A stretch of DNA of 64,000 bases from Candidatus Gottesmanbacteria bacterium (GCA_903821745.1 CAIJMI010000005.1:1-64000); one strand, 5' to 3'; counted from the first letter of the stretch, positions 33,042 to 42,526 are shown. Notes: generated by a model from the sequence alone, not told the origin. Translations and numbers: made by a program.

Positions 33042-35996
33042 TTATTGAATATTTAACAAAGTTTGTGCAAGAGCAAAGAAGAAAGATGCCTCTGGGAGAT
33101 TATTAGTAATTAATTTTGTTTTTCCCAAATCGAATATATTAAATCCCCGTTGAATAAAAAGTAAATCTTGGATAATGAAAGACTTTTTCTTTGCCAGCTT
33201 ATTTTCTAAACGAATTACTTCTTTATCCAGGATGTTTTCTTCTGTTTTTAACATTCGGTCAGAAAATAGATGTGGTTTATCATGAAGTGCTGATATATAC
33301 ATTTGCCCAATCAGATCTTCAGTATCAAACAATAGATGAAATCCTTCATTTGAAGTTTTTTCCCGAATTTCCGCTATGGTCCGAAGTAATATTTCCGTCT
33401 GTATTTTGAAGACAAAATAGTTTTGTTTGTCTAGCATACGTTTTGCAAGAGCGAGTTCAATTTGAACGCGTCTTATTTTTTGTTTATCTATATATGATTC
33501 AAGTATTTGAAGATTTTGTTCAATTTGTGTTATCCAATCTATGGTTGAGAGATTTGTAATGGGCATCGAATCAGGATCTGTCGGATGAAATACCACAGAA
33601 TAGTTCTGTTTTTCATTTTGTTGTATTGAGTTTGTTAGAGACGACCACAGTGTTGTATTTATTCCAAATTGTCCGATGGATAGGTGGTACTCTCCATTTC
33701 CAGTACCAGTTATAGTTGTTGTATATGTTCCTTCTTGGGCGTCAGGTATATAAAGGATTCCATCTTGATCATAGTATTCTTGTCCATTGTAGGAAACAAG
33801 AATGGTTGCCGGTGATTGGAGTAAAAACAGGAGTCCCGGAGCAAAGGTTGTTGTTTTTCCTTCATTGATTTGGTTTGAGGCATAATCAATAGATAAAAGA
33901 TCTAGAATGTTTTGAATACCTTCTTTGGAAGCAATAAGTTCTCCGTGATTCTTATTGAACACATACGAAGGATCATCAGAGAATATCGATCTCGATGTAT
34001 TCACTGTGTTATCGCCAGGTGCAGTGATAGTGCTATCTGGTTTTCCGTCCTGCCAGTTTCCGAGTAGGAAATCAATTTTACTTGGTTGTACAACAATATA
34101 TTTATTTGGGGTGTCTGTTCCCGTACCTGCAATAGCATCAAACGTTGGATAGATGGTTTGTATAGAATTATTCAGTATTTCCTGCCATGTATTCCAAACG
34201 TACATTTGATTTTTTGTTATCGTTGAATTATCTGATTTGCGGATAAGATAGGGCTGACTTGGCAATAAATCCTTTAAAACCGGGAATGTTTGTTGGATTG
34301 CTTCTCTATTCGTTTGAAAACTCTTTTTATTGATTTGGAGAAGAATTTGGGTTGCAAATGAAAGAACTGTATTTCCTTGGGATGCGTCTCCACCCTCCCA
34401 TGCGTTATATGGTTGAACAGCGCCTTGGTGTGGGGATCCGAGCGTTATCAAATGCTTCACACGATTTTTATTATTTTCCGTTTGTGTCCAAGTTCGTGCA
34501 ACGAGACCGCCTAATGAATGACCAACTAAATTGATGGTGGTCACTCCCGGTTTATTTAAAACGTTATTTGCAAGGTAGATATTGAATTGGGATGCGATAT
34601 CTGCAACAGGTTTTCGCCAATCATATGTCCAGATAAATAAATTTTCATTTTCCTGGTACCCAAGATTTTTAAGCGTTTTTATAATACCGTCATACTCTTT
34701 AACGAATCCTAATAATTTCCATTCTGCATTTGTAGTATGTTTGTTTTCAAGCATTTCTTCTTTATTCCAGGAAGAAAACATACCAGGAATGATTACAATT
34801 GGAGGTAGAGGAGTCGGTGTTGGTGATGGAGATGGAGTTGGAGATGGTTTTGGCGTTGGACTTGGCGTTGGAGAAGGGGAAGGTGACGGCGTTGGACTAG
34901 ATGTAGGTTTTGGAGATGGTGATGGTGTTGGGGTTAATGTTGGTGTTACCGTTGGTTCTGGAGTTGGAGTCATTGTTGGTAATGGTGTAGAGGTAGGAAA
35001 TAAAGACTCTGATGGCGTTGGCAGCAGTGTCGGGGGTAATCCTAGATATGCTAATCCTATTCCTTTAGATGCAAGATAATGGCCACCATACCAAATAAAT
35101 GTAGATTCACTTGTTTTAACGACTGATGATTCAGAGACACCGTTTTTGTCAAAGCTCGGTGATATAGAGCTTTTTATAATAATTGGGTTTTCATCCAGTG
35201 GTTTTATCCAATCGATGCCGTCTGGTGAATAAGCATACAACACGGCAGAAAAGGCACCAAGATCAGTAGTGGTGTAAAACATATTAAATTTTCTTTCAAT
35301 GTTATTGGTATCGTAATAAATTTCTGGACTTATTAGATTTGGTGCTTCTAAATTGTAGGTTCTAGTAATAATTGGGTTACTTAAGTTTGGTATCCAAGTG
35401 ATCCCATCTGTTGAAGTAAAAACTCCAATTTTCCATGTACCGTTTCTCCCAGCTAACCACATATAATATTTATTGTTAATGAGTAGAACATTCGGACATG
35501 AAACCATTTCAATTTCCCAGGCAGCCTCAGGCTTATGAACCATTACGTCTTGATCATTGGTCCAATTAATTCCATCATTACTTTCGGAATGATAAATTTT
35601 TAAGTCCGTAGAACCACTATTTGTTGATGATGTATACCACATTTCATATTTATTTGTTAAGGAATTAAATAACCAACTTGGATCATGAACATCACGACCA
35701 TCATATGTGAGTCGACTTTTTACCGGATTTATAAATTTTATCCAGTTAATTCCGTCTAATGAATAAGCTAATCCTATTTGCCATCTGCCATTAGTTCCTT
35801 GTCCGCCGTAAAGCATTTTATATAATGATTTATCATATATAACGGCGGGCATTTTTATTTGGTTTGAATCCCAGCTTGAAGAATTTGTAGTTAGAAGAGC
35901 GTCGCCATATCTTGTCGCATTTGCATGGACAGCATGAGCATGACTTAAAAAGATTATAATAAAGAATATTAGGATGAGTTTATGGGCAGTTTTCAT
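33042..35996 (-). CDS. Large secreted protein: beta-propeller-like domain, Pro/Thr/Ser linker, LCAT/PGAP1-like lipase domain
   Basis: 984 residues. Signal peptide (about 1-26, hydrophobic core LILIFFIIIFL then HAHAVHA). Residues 27-320 form repeated blades with the GINW motif (YSLDGINW, ESNDGINW, TSTDGITW, YSPDGIDW), resembling the five-bladed propellers of GH43/GH32-like proteins. Residues about 322-398 are a PT/PS repeat linker. An alpha/beta hydrolase follows: IVIIPGMFSSW, nucleophile GHSLGG (near 492), GDNTVN (near 660) and NHGELIAS (near 684) form a plausible Ser-Asp-His triad. The last 150 residues look helical and charged. Likely an extracellular esterase/lipase or surface attachment enzyme; the substrate is unknown. 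Confidence 0.8.
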   Translation of the reverse strand: MKTAHKLILIFFIIIFLSHAHAVHANATRYGDALLTTNSSSWDSNQIKMPAVIYDKSLYKMLYGGQGTNGRWQIGLAYSLDGINWIKFINPVKSRLTYDGRDVHDPSWLFNSLTNKYEMWYTSSTNSGSTDLKIYHSESNDGINWTNDQDVMVHKPEAAWEIEMVSCPNVLLINNKYYMWLAGRNGTWKIGVFTSTDGITWIPNLSNPIITRTYNLEAPNLISPEIYYDTNNIERKFNMFYTTTDLGAFSAVLYAYSPDGIDWIKPLDENPIIIKSSISPSFDKNGVSESSVVKTSESTFIWYGGHYLASKGIGLAYLGLPPTLLPTPSESLFPTSTPLPTMTPTPEPTVTPTLTPTPSPSPKPTSSPTPSPSPSPTPSPTPKPSPTPSPSPTPTPLPPIVIIPGMFSSWNKEEMLENKHTTNAEWKLLGFVKEYDGIIKTLKNLGYQENENLFIWTYDWRKPVADIASQFNIYLANNVLNKPGVTTINLVGHSLGGLVARTWTQTENNKNRVKHLITLGSPHQGAVQPYNAWEGGDASQGNTVLSFATQILLQINKKSFQTNREAIQQTFPVLKDLLPSQPYLIRKSDNSTITKNQMYVWNTWQEILNNSIQTIYPTFDAIAGTGTDTPNKYIVVQPSKIDFLLGNWQDGKPDSTITAPGDNTVNTSRSIFSDDPSYVFNKNHGELIASKEGIQNILDLLSIDYASNQINEGKTTTFAPGLLFLLQSPATILVSYNGQEYYDQDGILYIPDAQEGTYTTTITGTGNGEYHLSIGQFGINTTLWSSLTNSIQQNEKQNYSVVFHPTDPDSMPITNLSTIDWITQIEQNLQILESYIDKQKIRRVQIELALAKRMLDKQNYFVFKIQTEILLRTIAEIREKTSNEGFHLLFDTEDLIGQMYISALHDKPHLFSDRMLKTEENILDKEVIRLENKLAKKKSFIIQDLLFIQRGFNIFDLGKTKLITNNLPEASFFFALAQTLLNIQ
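34803..35030 (-). repeat. Low-complexity tandem repeat encoding the Pro/Thr/Ser linker
   Basis: Imperfect 6-base repeats on the plus strand (GGAGTT/GGTGAT/GGAGAT-like units) encode alternating Pro-Thr/Pro-Ser. Such tracts are prone to slippage, so linker length may vary between strains. Confidence 0.85.
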
Positions 35997-36044
35997 CCAT
36001 ATATATTTATTATTTTTTTAATATAAAAAGTCAATAAGTAATTT

Positions 36045-36935
36045 ATGAAATCACCTAAATGTTATTTGTGTGGCGGTAAAAAAGTAAATTTACTGTATTC
36101 AGTTAATCAATGGAATATCTATAAATGTGATAGCTGTCTATTTATTTATGTTTATCCATTGCTTAGTCGCGATGAATTAAAGGCGTTATATTTGAAATTT
36201 AAGGCAAATATATTTGAAAAATCTAATATCATTCTTAATGATGCAAAACATTCTCTTAATTATTTTAGTAAACATCGATTTGGAAAAAAAACTTTGTTAG
36301 ATATAGGATGTGGAAATGGAATATTTATGGATGAGGCGGCAAACAGTGGGTGGTCAGTTACAGGCATTGAGACCTCATTGGATTTATTTAGTTATCTTAA
36401 AAAAACTTACACCTACAAGTTTATTCAAGGAGATATTTTAACTACCCATATTAAACAAAAATTTGATCTTGTGACATTGAATCAAGTGATTGAACATTTT
36501 TCTGAACCTAAATTATTGATTAAACGTTGTTATGAGCTATTAAACAATCGGGGATTAATATATATAGCCACACCAAATATTTCTAGTATTGTTGCAAAAA
36601 TTAGAAAAAATGATTTTGATTATGTTATTCCACCCGAACATTTAAGTTATTTTAATGATAAAAGTTTAATTAGAATTTTAACAAATGAAGGTTTTCAAGT
36701 AATAAAAGTTGGCACATGGAGTTACCCTGTTGATTTAGCAGGTTTAATTAAGTTTTTTTTGGGTAAAAGAAGAAGCATTGTTTTAAATAAATCTGTTAAT
36801 TCAGATAGGGAGCGTACTTTTACTAAAAATATAAAATATTTTTTATTCGATAAAATTTTTTGTCGAATGTTTTATAAATTTTTAAATATAAATAATGGTG
36901 GTACTATGGTGGAAATTTTAGCTCAAAAACAATGA
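36045..36935 (+). CDS. Class I SAM-dependent methyltransferase with N-terminal zinc-binding motif
   Basis: 296 residues. The N-terminus has two CxxC pairs (CYLCGG and CDSCLF) that probably bind zinc. Then comes a Methyltransf_23-type SAM domain: LLDIGCGNGIFMDEA (near residue 86), GIETS, and LVTLNQVIEHFSEPK. Such proteins are common in surface-polysaccharide clusters, where they methylate sugars. The gene is visibly more AT-rich than its neighbours. It starts a run of overlapping glycosyltransferase genes; the next gene begins with an ATGA overlap. Confidence 0.85.
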   Translation: MKSPKCYLCGGKKVNLLYSVNQWNIYKCDSCLFIYVYPLLSRDELKALYLKFKANIFEKSNIILNDAKHSLNYFSKHRFGKKTLLDIGCGNGIFMDEAANSGWSVTGIETSLDLFSYLKKTYTYKFIQGDILTTHIKQKFDLVTLNQVIEHFSEPKLLIKRCYELLNNRGLIYIATPNISSIVAKIRKNDFDYVIPPEHLSYFNDKSLIRILTNEGFQVIKVGTWSYPVDLAGLIKFFLGKRRSIVLNKSVNSDRERTFTKNIKYFLFDKIFCRMFYKFLNINNGGTMVEILAQKQ

Positions 36936-37684
36936 AACTCTCGGCAGTAATTATTACAAAAAATGCTTCAAAGCAATTGGAAAATGCTATACGAAGCGTG
37001 AAGAGTATTGTTGATGAAATAACAGTTGTCGATACTGGCAGTTTTGATGAAACAATAAAAATCGCGCGGCGATTTACAAAAAACGTATTTGAAGTACCTT
37101 TGAATCAAGATTTCTCCATTGTTCGCAACTACGCACTTTCTCGTTCAATTGGCGAATGGATACTGGTACTTGATGCGGATGAAGTATTGAGTGAAGAATT
37201 GAAAAAACAGATTCCTGAGTTGATCAAACATCGTACCTATGTTGGATTCTGGTTCAGGCGTCGTTGGTATATCAACAACAAACGATATTTGAAATATGGT
37301 CTGTTTTATCCGGATTACCAACTGCGGCTTTTCAGGAATTCTATAGAATTTCAATATATAAAGAGAGTACATGAAGAAGTGACTATTCCTCCAGAAAAAA
37401 CACAGCAAATACACGCAGACATCTACCATTATAATTCAATACAGAAATATATATCCTGGAAAGGATTTCAACAGCTCGATGACTACATTCATATGCAGGC
37501 GCTGATGTATAAAGAGAAAGGGGACAGCAAGCTTGTATTGATAGGAAAGGCAATTTATACATTTGTTGATATGTTTTTTGTTGGACTTATCCGTGGGAAG
37601 GGAATACTGGATGGTTGGATAGGCGTGAAAGCACATTTCTTCTTTGCTCTATCCATCGCGAAAGGATATATTGAGGCTATATGA
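36932..37684 (+). CDS. Family 2 glycosyltransferase
   Basis: 250 residues, GT-A fold. It has the N-terminal SAVIITKNASKQLENAIRSV nucleotide-binding strand, VDTGSFDETI, and the DxD-like metal motif LVLDADEVL. This subgroup (WaaE/KdtX-like) includes LPS core glucosyltransferases, but the donor and acceptor are unknown here. One or two C-terminal hydrophobic segments (FVDMFFVGLIRG) may contact the membrane. It overlaps both neighbours by 4 bases. Confidence 0.9.
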   Translation: MKLSAVIITKNASKQLENAIRSVKSIVDEITVVDTGSFDETIKIARRFTKNVFEVPLNQDFSIVRNYALSRSIGEWILVLDADEVLSEELKKQIPELIKHRTYVGFWFRRRWYINNKRYLKYGLFYPDYQLRLFRNSIEFQYIKRVHEEVTIPPEKTQQIHADIYHYNSIQKYISWKGFQQLDDYIHMQALMYKEKGDSKLVLIGKAIYTFVDMFFVGLIRGKGILDGWIGVKAHFFFALSIAKGYIEAI

Positions 37685-38778
37685 TTATTGGCGTTGATGC
37701 AGGTGCCATTTGTGAAACAGACGATCGGTTAAAGGTCGGTGTCTATCGTGTCACGCATGAACTTCTAAACCATTTAACAACGCTTGATACAACGAATGCA
37801 TATCGGTTATACAGTTTTGCCTCAATTCCCCGGGAGATAATGACGAAGTTCGGTAACCGTATGGTAAATATTGCACTAACACCATCTGTTGGATATATGA
37901 AAGTGCGTTTACCATTTCATCTTCGCTTTCATCCAAATGATGTTTTTTTAGGACTTTCTCAGGCGGTGCCAATTGGGGTTGCTCATGCCGTTGGATTTGT
38001 GTATGACCTGGGTTTTTTAGTGGCCCCAAAAGAATATGGTGATAGCGCCGAGCGACTAACAAAACAAACAGAAAATACTATTTTTCGATCTTCTCACATT
38101 ATCACTATTTCAGAAACTGTAAAGAATGACATTATAAAAACATATCATATTGATTCATCGAGAATTTCTGTCTGTTTGCCGGGAATTGCGGATATTTTTT
38201 TGACTCCAGGGGAAGAATCACATCATCCTCATCCATATTTTCTGTCTGTGGGACTCCTGAAACCGGGGAAACATTTGCCAGTGGCAATACGTGCATTTGC
38301 AGCATTTTTAAAGAGTGTAAAGAAACCATATGATTTTATTATTATCGGTGGTGACACACAGCTCGATCCTGATATTAAAAAAACTATCCACGAACTACGT
38401 TTGGAAAAACGAGTTCATTTACTGGGATATTTGAGTGATAGTGATGTTGGAAAATGGTATAGGGGTGCTGAAGCGCTCATAGCATTAAGTGCACACGAAG
38501 GATTCTGTTTGCCTGCAGCTGAATCAATGGCGTGTGGAACACCGGTCATTTATGCAAATCTTGGCGCCCTTCCTGAAATTGTTGGTGAAGGGGGAATTGC
38601 CGTTACGACCGCCAACACTTCATCCATTGTTGGTGCACTATATGGGATGACACAAAAAACAACACGAATGGAAAAACAAAAAGCTGCATATCTACAGTCA
38701 AAAAAATATCGCTGGGAATCGTTCGCTTCCGGAGTGCTATCTGTGATTACTGGTGTGTTAAGAGAAAATAAAGGATAA
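37681..38778 (+). CDS. Family 4 glycosyltransferase
   Basis: 365 residues, GT-B fold. The C-terminal donor-binding half is clear: FLSVGLLKPGKHLP, GYLSDSDVGKWYRGAEALIALSAHEGFCLPAAESMACG with the EX7E motif, and TPVIYANLGALPEI. It probably uses a nucleotide-sugar to extend a surface glycan. It overlaps the preceding GT2 gene by 4 bases; its 3' end overlaps the convergent GT-C gene by 32 bases. Confidence 0.92.
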   Translation: MIIGVDAGAICETDDRLKVGVYRVTHELLNHLTTLDTTNAYRLYSFASIPREIMTKFGNRMVNIALTPSVGYMKVRLPFHLRFHPNDVFLGLSQAVPIGVAHAVGFVYDLGFLVAPKEYGDSAERLTKQTENTIFRSSHIITISETVKNDIIKTYHIDSSRISVCLPGIADIFLTPGEESHHPHPYFLSVGLLKPGKHLPVAIRAFAAFLKSVKKPYDFIIIGGDTQLDPDIKKTIHELRLEKRVHLLGYLSDSDVGKWYRGAEALIALSAHEGFCLPAAESMACGTPVIYANLGALPEIVGEGGIAVTTANTSSIVGALYGMTQKTTRMEKQKAAYLQSKKYRWESFASGVLSVITGVLRENKG

Positions 38779-39820
38779 GAAGGCTGTTGATACTTCCAAG
38801 AGGAATAAGAAATGTTAAAACCATCAAATCTTCAGTAAATTTTCTTTTTGCAAGATAAATAAGAAGTTTTGCAAGTGCAATAGCTACAACCGGAAGCATT
38901 CCAATAAACATGCGTCCACTATAACTTGCCCCTTGATCCCACGAACTCCAAATGGAAACAAAATACAGGGATAATAAAAGAAGCAAACCTGATAACCATT
39001 TGATCGATTGTTGTGCCCCCCAAGACCGCAAATAGCCAAGGAGTGAAATAAAAAATAATGGCGTGTATACGAGTAAACCATTCTGTAGTGAAAATAAAAC
39101 AGAAAAAATGTGAGGCGAAAAGAATGAATATTTTTCACCACCGGTAAAATACGGACTGAGCAATGGATTGCCGGTAGCGGTAAACCATACAATCATCTGC
39201 GGCAAAAATAATAAAACGAATCCTGACAAAAGGGGAAAGATCATTTTTTTATTGATAAATGGTATCAACAAAATTCCATAAAGAATATCTTGTGGACGCA
39301 TGAGGGTAACTAAACCCAACGCTGCACCGGTAAGAAAAGATTGTTTTTGAAAAAGAAAAGTAAGAAATAGGGTTGCAGCAAAAAATGATACAGCGTGGGA
39401 ATTGACGGGATCAATGGATCCATAGAAAAATAAATGGGTTGCAAGAGCAATAAGTGAGGTTGTTATTGCAGCAATTGTCGGCTTTGTGAATTTCATGAGT
39501 AGTCGATAGAGAAAGATAAGGCCTGTAATTGCGTAGAGAACACTGGTTAGTCCAAGAATAAATTGATTAGGAAATGAGAATACATTTCCATGAACAATGG
39601 AGTTCCCCCAGAAATAAAAGGGTGCCCAAAGTAACGCAGGTCCGATGGCATATTTATTAGTAGGTAGGATTTGGAAAATATTAAGCCAATTGACGTAATA
39701 TACTCCGTCCCCGTATACCGTTTTTTGTAATAGCAGGGCGTGAATACAATAAACGATTATATACAGAAGAAACGTACATAAGAGAATTGTGTTTGTATGC
39801 GATAACAGTTTTTTCATCAT
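38747..39820 (-). CDS. GT-C type polytopic membrane glycosyltransferase (putative)
   Basis: 357 residues with about nine to ten predicted membrane helices. The first extracytoplasmic loop holds VYGDGVYYVNW, reminiscent of the acidic loop-1 motif of PMT/ArnT-like GT-C enzymes that use polyprenyl-linked sugars. No specific family could be fixed. Two ATG codons start the frame. It is transcribed against the surrounding glycosyltransferase genes, with a divergent promoter region at 39821-39859. Confidence 0.65.
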   Translation of the reverse strand: MMKKLLSHTNTILLCTFLLYIIVYCIHALLLQKTVYGDGVYYVNWLNIFQILPTNKYAIGPALLWAPFYFWGNSIVHGNVFSFPNQFILGLTSVLYAITGLIFLYRLLMKFTKPTIAAITTSLIALATHLFFYGSIDPVNSHAVSFFAATLFLTFLFQKQSFLTGAALGLVTLMRPQDILYGILLIPFINKKMIFPLLSGFVLLFLPQMIVWFTATGNPLLSPYFTGGEKYSFFSPHIFSVLFSLQNGLLVYTPLFFISLLGYLRSWGAQQSIKWLSGLLLLLSLYFVSIWSSWDQGASYSGRMFIGMLPVVAIALAKLLIYLAKRKFTEDLMVLTFLIPLGSINSLLILYFLLTHQ

Positions 39821-39859
39821 GCTTTATACTTCGTGTATAATACTTTATACTTAACGTTA
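39821..39859. promoter_or_regulatory. Divergent promoter region with a 10-bp direct repeat 21 bp apart
   Basis: CTTTATACTT occurs at 39822-39831 and again at 39843-39852, offset by 21 bp (two helical turns). The TATACT of the second copy ends 8 bases before ATG 39860, fitting a leaderless start for the GT2 gene. A TATAAT lies between the copies. The repeats could be two promoters or regulator half-sites. Confidence 0.5.
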
Positions 39860-40609
39860 ATGATCTCTTGCGTCATTTTAACCCATAATAGCCAGGATTC
39901 AATAGTAGAAGCCTTAAAAAGTGTAAGCTGGTGTGATGAACGGATTGTTATTGATGATGAGTCTTCTGATCAAACGGTTGTTATTGCGAAGCGATATAAA
40001 GCGCAGGTGTTTCCACATTCACTGAATAACGACTTTGCTGCACAACGAAATTATGGGTTAAGTCTTGCAAAAGGCGAGTGGGTACTGTTTCTTGATAGTG
40101 ATGAAATGGTTACACCGGAACTGCAAAAAGATATTCAGGACGAATGTAAAAAAATAAAAACTGCAGATGCATATTATATTCCGCGTATTGATCGAATGTT
40201 TGGCAAGAACCTGCGTTTTGGAGATACGGGAGGAGCAAGGTTTATTCGACTGGCAAAAAAACAAGCAGGGAAGTGGGAAAGAGAAGTCCATGAAACATGG
40301 GATATTGCAGGTGAGGTAAAAACATTCACGCATCCCCTGTTGCACTCCCCTCACCCAAATATAAAATTATTTTTGTCACAAATTAACCGATATACGACGA
40401 TTAATGCTCGTGTTTTTTATGGCCAGGGGAAACGTGCAACATGTTGCGCCATTCTCGTTTATCCAATTGCGAAGTTTTTATATATCTATATTGTTCAATT
40501 AGGATTTTTGGATGGAATAGCTGGATTTATTATGGCAATGATGATGTCGTTTCATTCATTTCTAACACGAGCAAAGTTATGGCAACTGCAGAAAGTCACT
40601 GCAAAATAG
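39860..40609 (+). CDS. Family 2 glycosyltransferase
   Basis: 249 residues from ATG 39860. GT-A fold: ISCVILTHNSQDSIVEAL, VIDDESSDQT, and FLDSDEMVTP as the metal site. It is similar in plan to the GT2 at 36932, including a C-terminal hydrophobic segment (FLYIYIVQLGFLDGIAG). The frame extends 9 codons further upstream (39833), but those codons lie in the promoter region and are not GT2-like. The next gene starts one base after the stop. Confidence 0.9.
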   Translation: MISCVILTHNSQDSIVEALKSVSWCDERIVIDDESSDQTVVIAKRYKAQVFPHSLNNDFAAQRNYGLSLAKGEWVLFLDSDEMVTPELQKDIQDECKKIKTADAYYIPRIDRMFGKNLRFGDTGGARFIRLAKKQAGKWEREVHETWDIAGEVKTFTHPLLHSPHPNIKLFLSQINRYTTINARVFYGQGKRATCCAILVYPIAKFLYIYIVQLGFLDGIAGFIMAMMMSFHSFLTRAKLWQLQKVTAK

Positions 40610-40610
40610 T

Positions 40611-41777
40611 ATGTGGCCGATTCTTTTATTTTGTACGATTTTGTTAGGGCAGCTGGGCCGTATCCAGATAACTCCCGCTATTGCAATATATATCTCAGAT
40701 GTTGTTCTTCTTTTATATGTAATCTTTCATCTTCCATTTCTTTGGAAAGAGAGAAAACAGATTACTGCAGTATCTTGTCTCAAACCATTTCTCCTTGTGA
40801 GCATTGTTTGTGCCATGTCACTGTTGGTCAATGAGCATCGTTTTGCTCAAATTGATGTCATGGTTGGTATTGCCTATTTTCTGAGGTATCTGTTATATGC
40901 GTTCGTGTATGTTCTGGTCAGGCTGGACAAAAGGCCAGCCGTTTACTGGTTTAAATGGGTATTTGTTTTAGGATTTGGTTTTGCGCTTCTTGGGATCCTT
41001 CAGTTGTTTGTGTATCCAGATCTTCGAAATCTTTCCTATGACGGATGGGATCCGCATTATTATCGTTTGTTTTCGACGCTGTTTGACCCAAATTTTATGG
41101 GAAGCATTCTGCTTGTATCCTTTCAATCTGGGGTACTCTTTATTGATAAACGAAAGCAGGATCTCGCAGTATTAGTTGGACTTGCAACAATTTTTGTCGC
41201 CTTCTTATTGACCTATTCAAGAAGTAGTTATGTTGCTGCTATTGCTGTGTTCATTGCATATATGCTGCTTACCAAGCGTTGGAAATTAGCATTCTGGCTT
41301 TTAGGATTTTGTGTTGTGCTTCTGTACTTGCCGGCTATTGGGGGAGAGTCAACGTTATTGTTTAGAAAGTTTACGGCATTTGCTAGAATCACGAATTGGC
41401 AAGAGGGGATGCAGATGTTTTGGGAATCCCCTGTTATTGGGTTTGGATTTAATATGGTGAAGTCTCTTTCTCATAATGCTCCGACGTTACAATCAGGCGT
41501 CTTGGCAAAGTCAACGAGCGGGTATGATAACAGCATCATTTTTATATTGGTTACAACCGGTAGCATTGGACTTGCGGCATTTGCCTATTTATGGATAACA
41601 ATGATCCGCTCTGGTTTGCACGTGTTTCGAATTGCTAAAAAATCGAAATTTGGTTTGCTGTATATCACCATTCTTGTTGCCTCCTTTGTTCATAGTATGT
41701 TTGTAAATACACTTTTTTATCCGCAAATGATGATTCTTTTATGGATAGTAACGGGAGCAATTGAGAAAGAAGGATAA
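40611..41777 (+). CDS. O-antigen ligase/polymerase-like membrane protein
   Basis: 388 residues with about ten membrane helices. The central DPNFMGSILL and LLTYSRSSYVAA blocks are the hallmark of the Wzy_C/WaaL superfamily, with a long extracytoplasmic loop (about 235-300) containing SGYDNSIIFILVTTG. Members polymerise or ligate polyprenyl-linked glycans, or glycosylate proteins. With the flanking GT genes this points to synthesis of a surface glycan or glycoprotein. The target here is unknown. Confidence 0.85.
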   Translation: MWPILLFCTILLGQLGRIQITPAIAIYISDVVLLLYVIFHLPFLWKERKQITAVSCLKPFLLVSIVCAMSLLVNEHRFAQIDVMVGIAYFLRYLLYAFVYVLVRLDKRPAVYWFKWVFVLGFGFALLGILQLFVYPDLRNLSYDGWDPHYYRLFSTLFDPNFMGSILLVSFQSGVLFIDKRKQDLAVLVGLATIFVAFLLTYSRSSYVAAIAVFIAYMLLTKRWKLAFWLLGFCVVLLYLPAIGGESTLLFRKFTAFARITNWQEGMQMFWESPVIGFGFNMVKSLSHNAPTLQSGVLAKSTSGYDNSIIFILVTTGSIGLAAFAYLWITMIRSGLHVFRIAKKSKFGLLYITILVASFVHSMFVNTLFYPQMMILLWIVTGAIEKEG

Positions 41778-41784
41778 ATAAGAT

Positions 41785-42498
41785 TTACTTTGAGTACTTC
41801 ACTTTTCGTTCAACTTTTGTCTGATTGCCTGCGGGGTCTGTTGCGATAATTTGGAGATTTGTATCGCCTTCACCAAGTGGGTAATCATAAGAAAATCCTC
41901 CGTCTGGTCTCATGACCACAATGCGACCGTTTACGGTTACCATGTTGCCATCTTCGGTTTTTCCGGATACGGTTATAATATTTGAATCACCGTGTATTTG
42001 ATCGCCATCATGTGGGGTTGTAACTTCGAGTGTCGGTTTTGATTTTTTTATGGTAACTGTAATAATTTCAGAAAGGTCGCTAATGTTGTTTTTTTCGTCT
42101 GTCAACTTTGCGCTTAACGTATTTGTGCCTTCGGCAAGTGAGACATTTGCAAACTTAAAAGTTCCATCTTTTTCAACCTTCATTTTTTTTGTGTCCATAT
42201 CATTGATGTATAAAATGACGGTGAGATCAGCAGTTCCTTTTCCGGTTACGGCAATTGTCGCGCTATTGGTGGCAATTGGTAATGGATCAAGCTCCGGGGG
42301 AAGAATCAGTTGTTGTGTTGAAGTTGTTTGTGTAGGAGTTCCGCCCCGAATATTATCAACCAATATACTAAATCCAGTAAGAATTTTGATGCCAAAGAAT
42401 GCAAGAAACAGAAAGATGACAACAATGCCTGCGAGTGCGCCAACAATTTTTCGTTCCTGGCGATGTTCTTCAAAATGACGAAGTCGTGAATATATCAT
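41785..42498 (-). CDS. Membrane-anchored protein with two Ig-like (glucodextranase-B-like) domains
   Basis: 237 residues. Basic cytoplasmic N-terminus (RLRHFEEHRQERK), one membrane helix (about 21-43), a Thr/Gln-rich linker, then two beta-sandwich repeats. Each shows the TVSGK/VTGKG strand, a GxF strand (DGTFKFANVSL, DGGFSYDYPLG) and EGTNTL/EGDTNL. It ends in TDPAGNQTKVERKV. Such domains usually mediate carbohydrate or protein contacts outside the cell. A TGC-TATACT extended -10 (42511-42519) lies between it and the upstream tRNA-Thr gene. Confidence 0.75.
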   Translation of the reverse strand: MIYSRLRHFEEHRQERKIVGALAGIVVIFLFLAFFGIKILTGFSILVDNIRGGTPTQTTSTQQLILPPELDPLPIATNSATIAVTGKGTADLTVILYINDMDTKKMKVEKDGTFKFANVSLAEGTNTLSAKLTDEKNNISDLSEIITVTIKKSKPTLEVTTPHDGDQIHGDSNIITVSGKTEDGNMVTVNGRIVVMRPDGGFSYDYPLGEGDTNLQIIATDPAGNQTKVERKVKYSK

Positions 42499-42526
42499 AT
42501 TCGTTTACAAAGTATAGCACCGTTTG

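Noticed and set aside
34803..35030. Tandem repeats considered as a CRISPR array
   Set aside because: Units are about 6 bases, imperfect, without spacers, and encode a Pro/Thr/Ser linker.
34582..35079. Plus-strand frame rich in Gly, Val and Asp (GVGDGDG repeats)
   Set aside because: It is antisense to the Pro/Thr/Ser linker of the secreted protein; the repetitive composition keeps the opposite strand open.
41778..41784. Terminator between the convergent O-antigen-ligase-like and Ig-like genes
   Set aside because: Only 7 bases separate the genes and no hairpin is visible.
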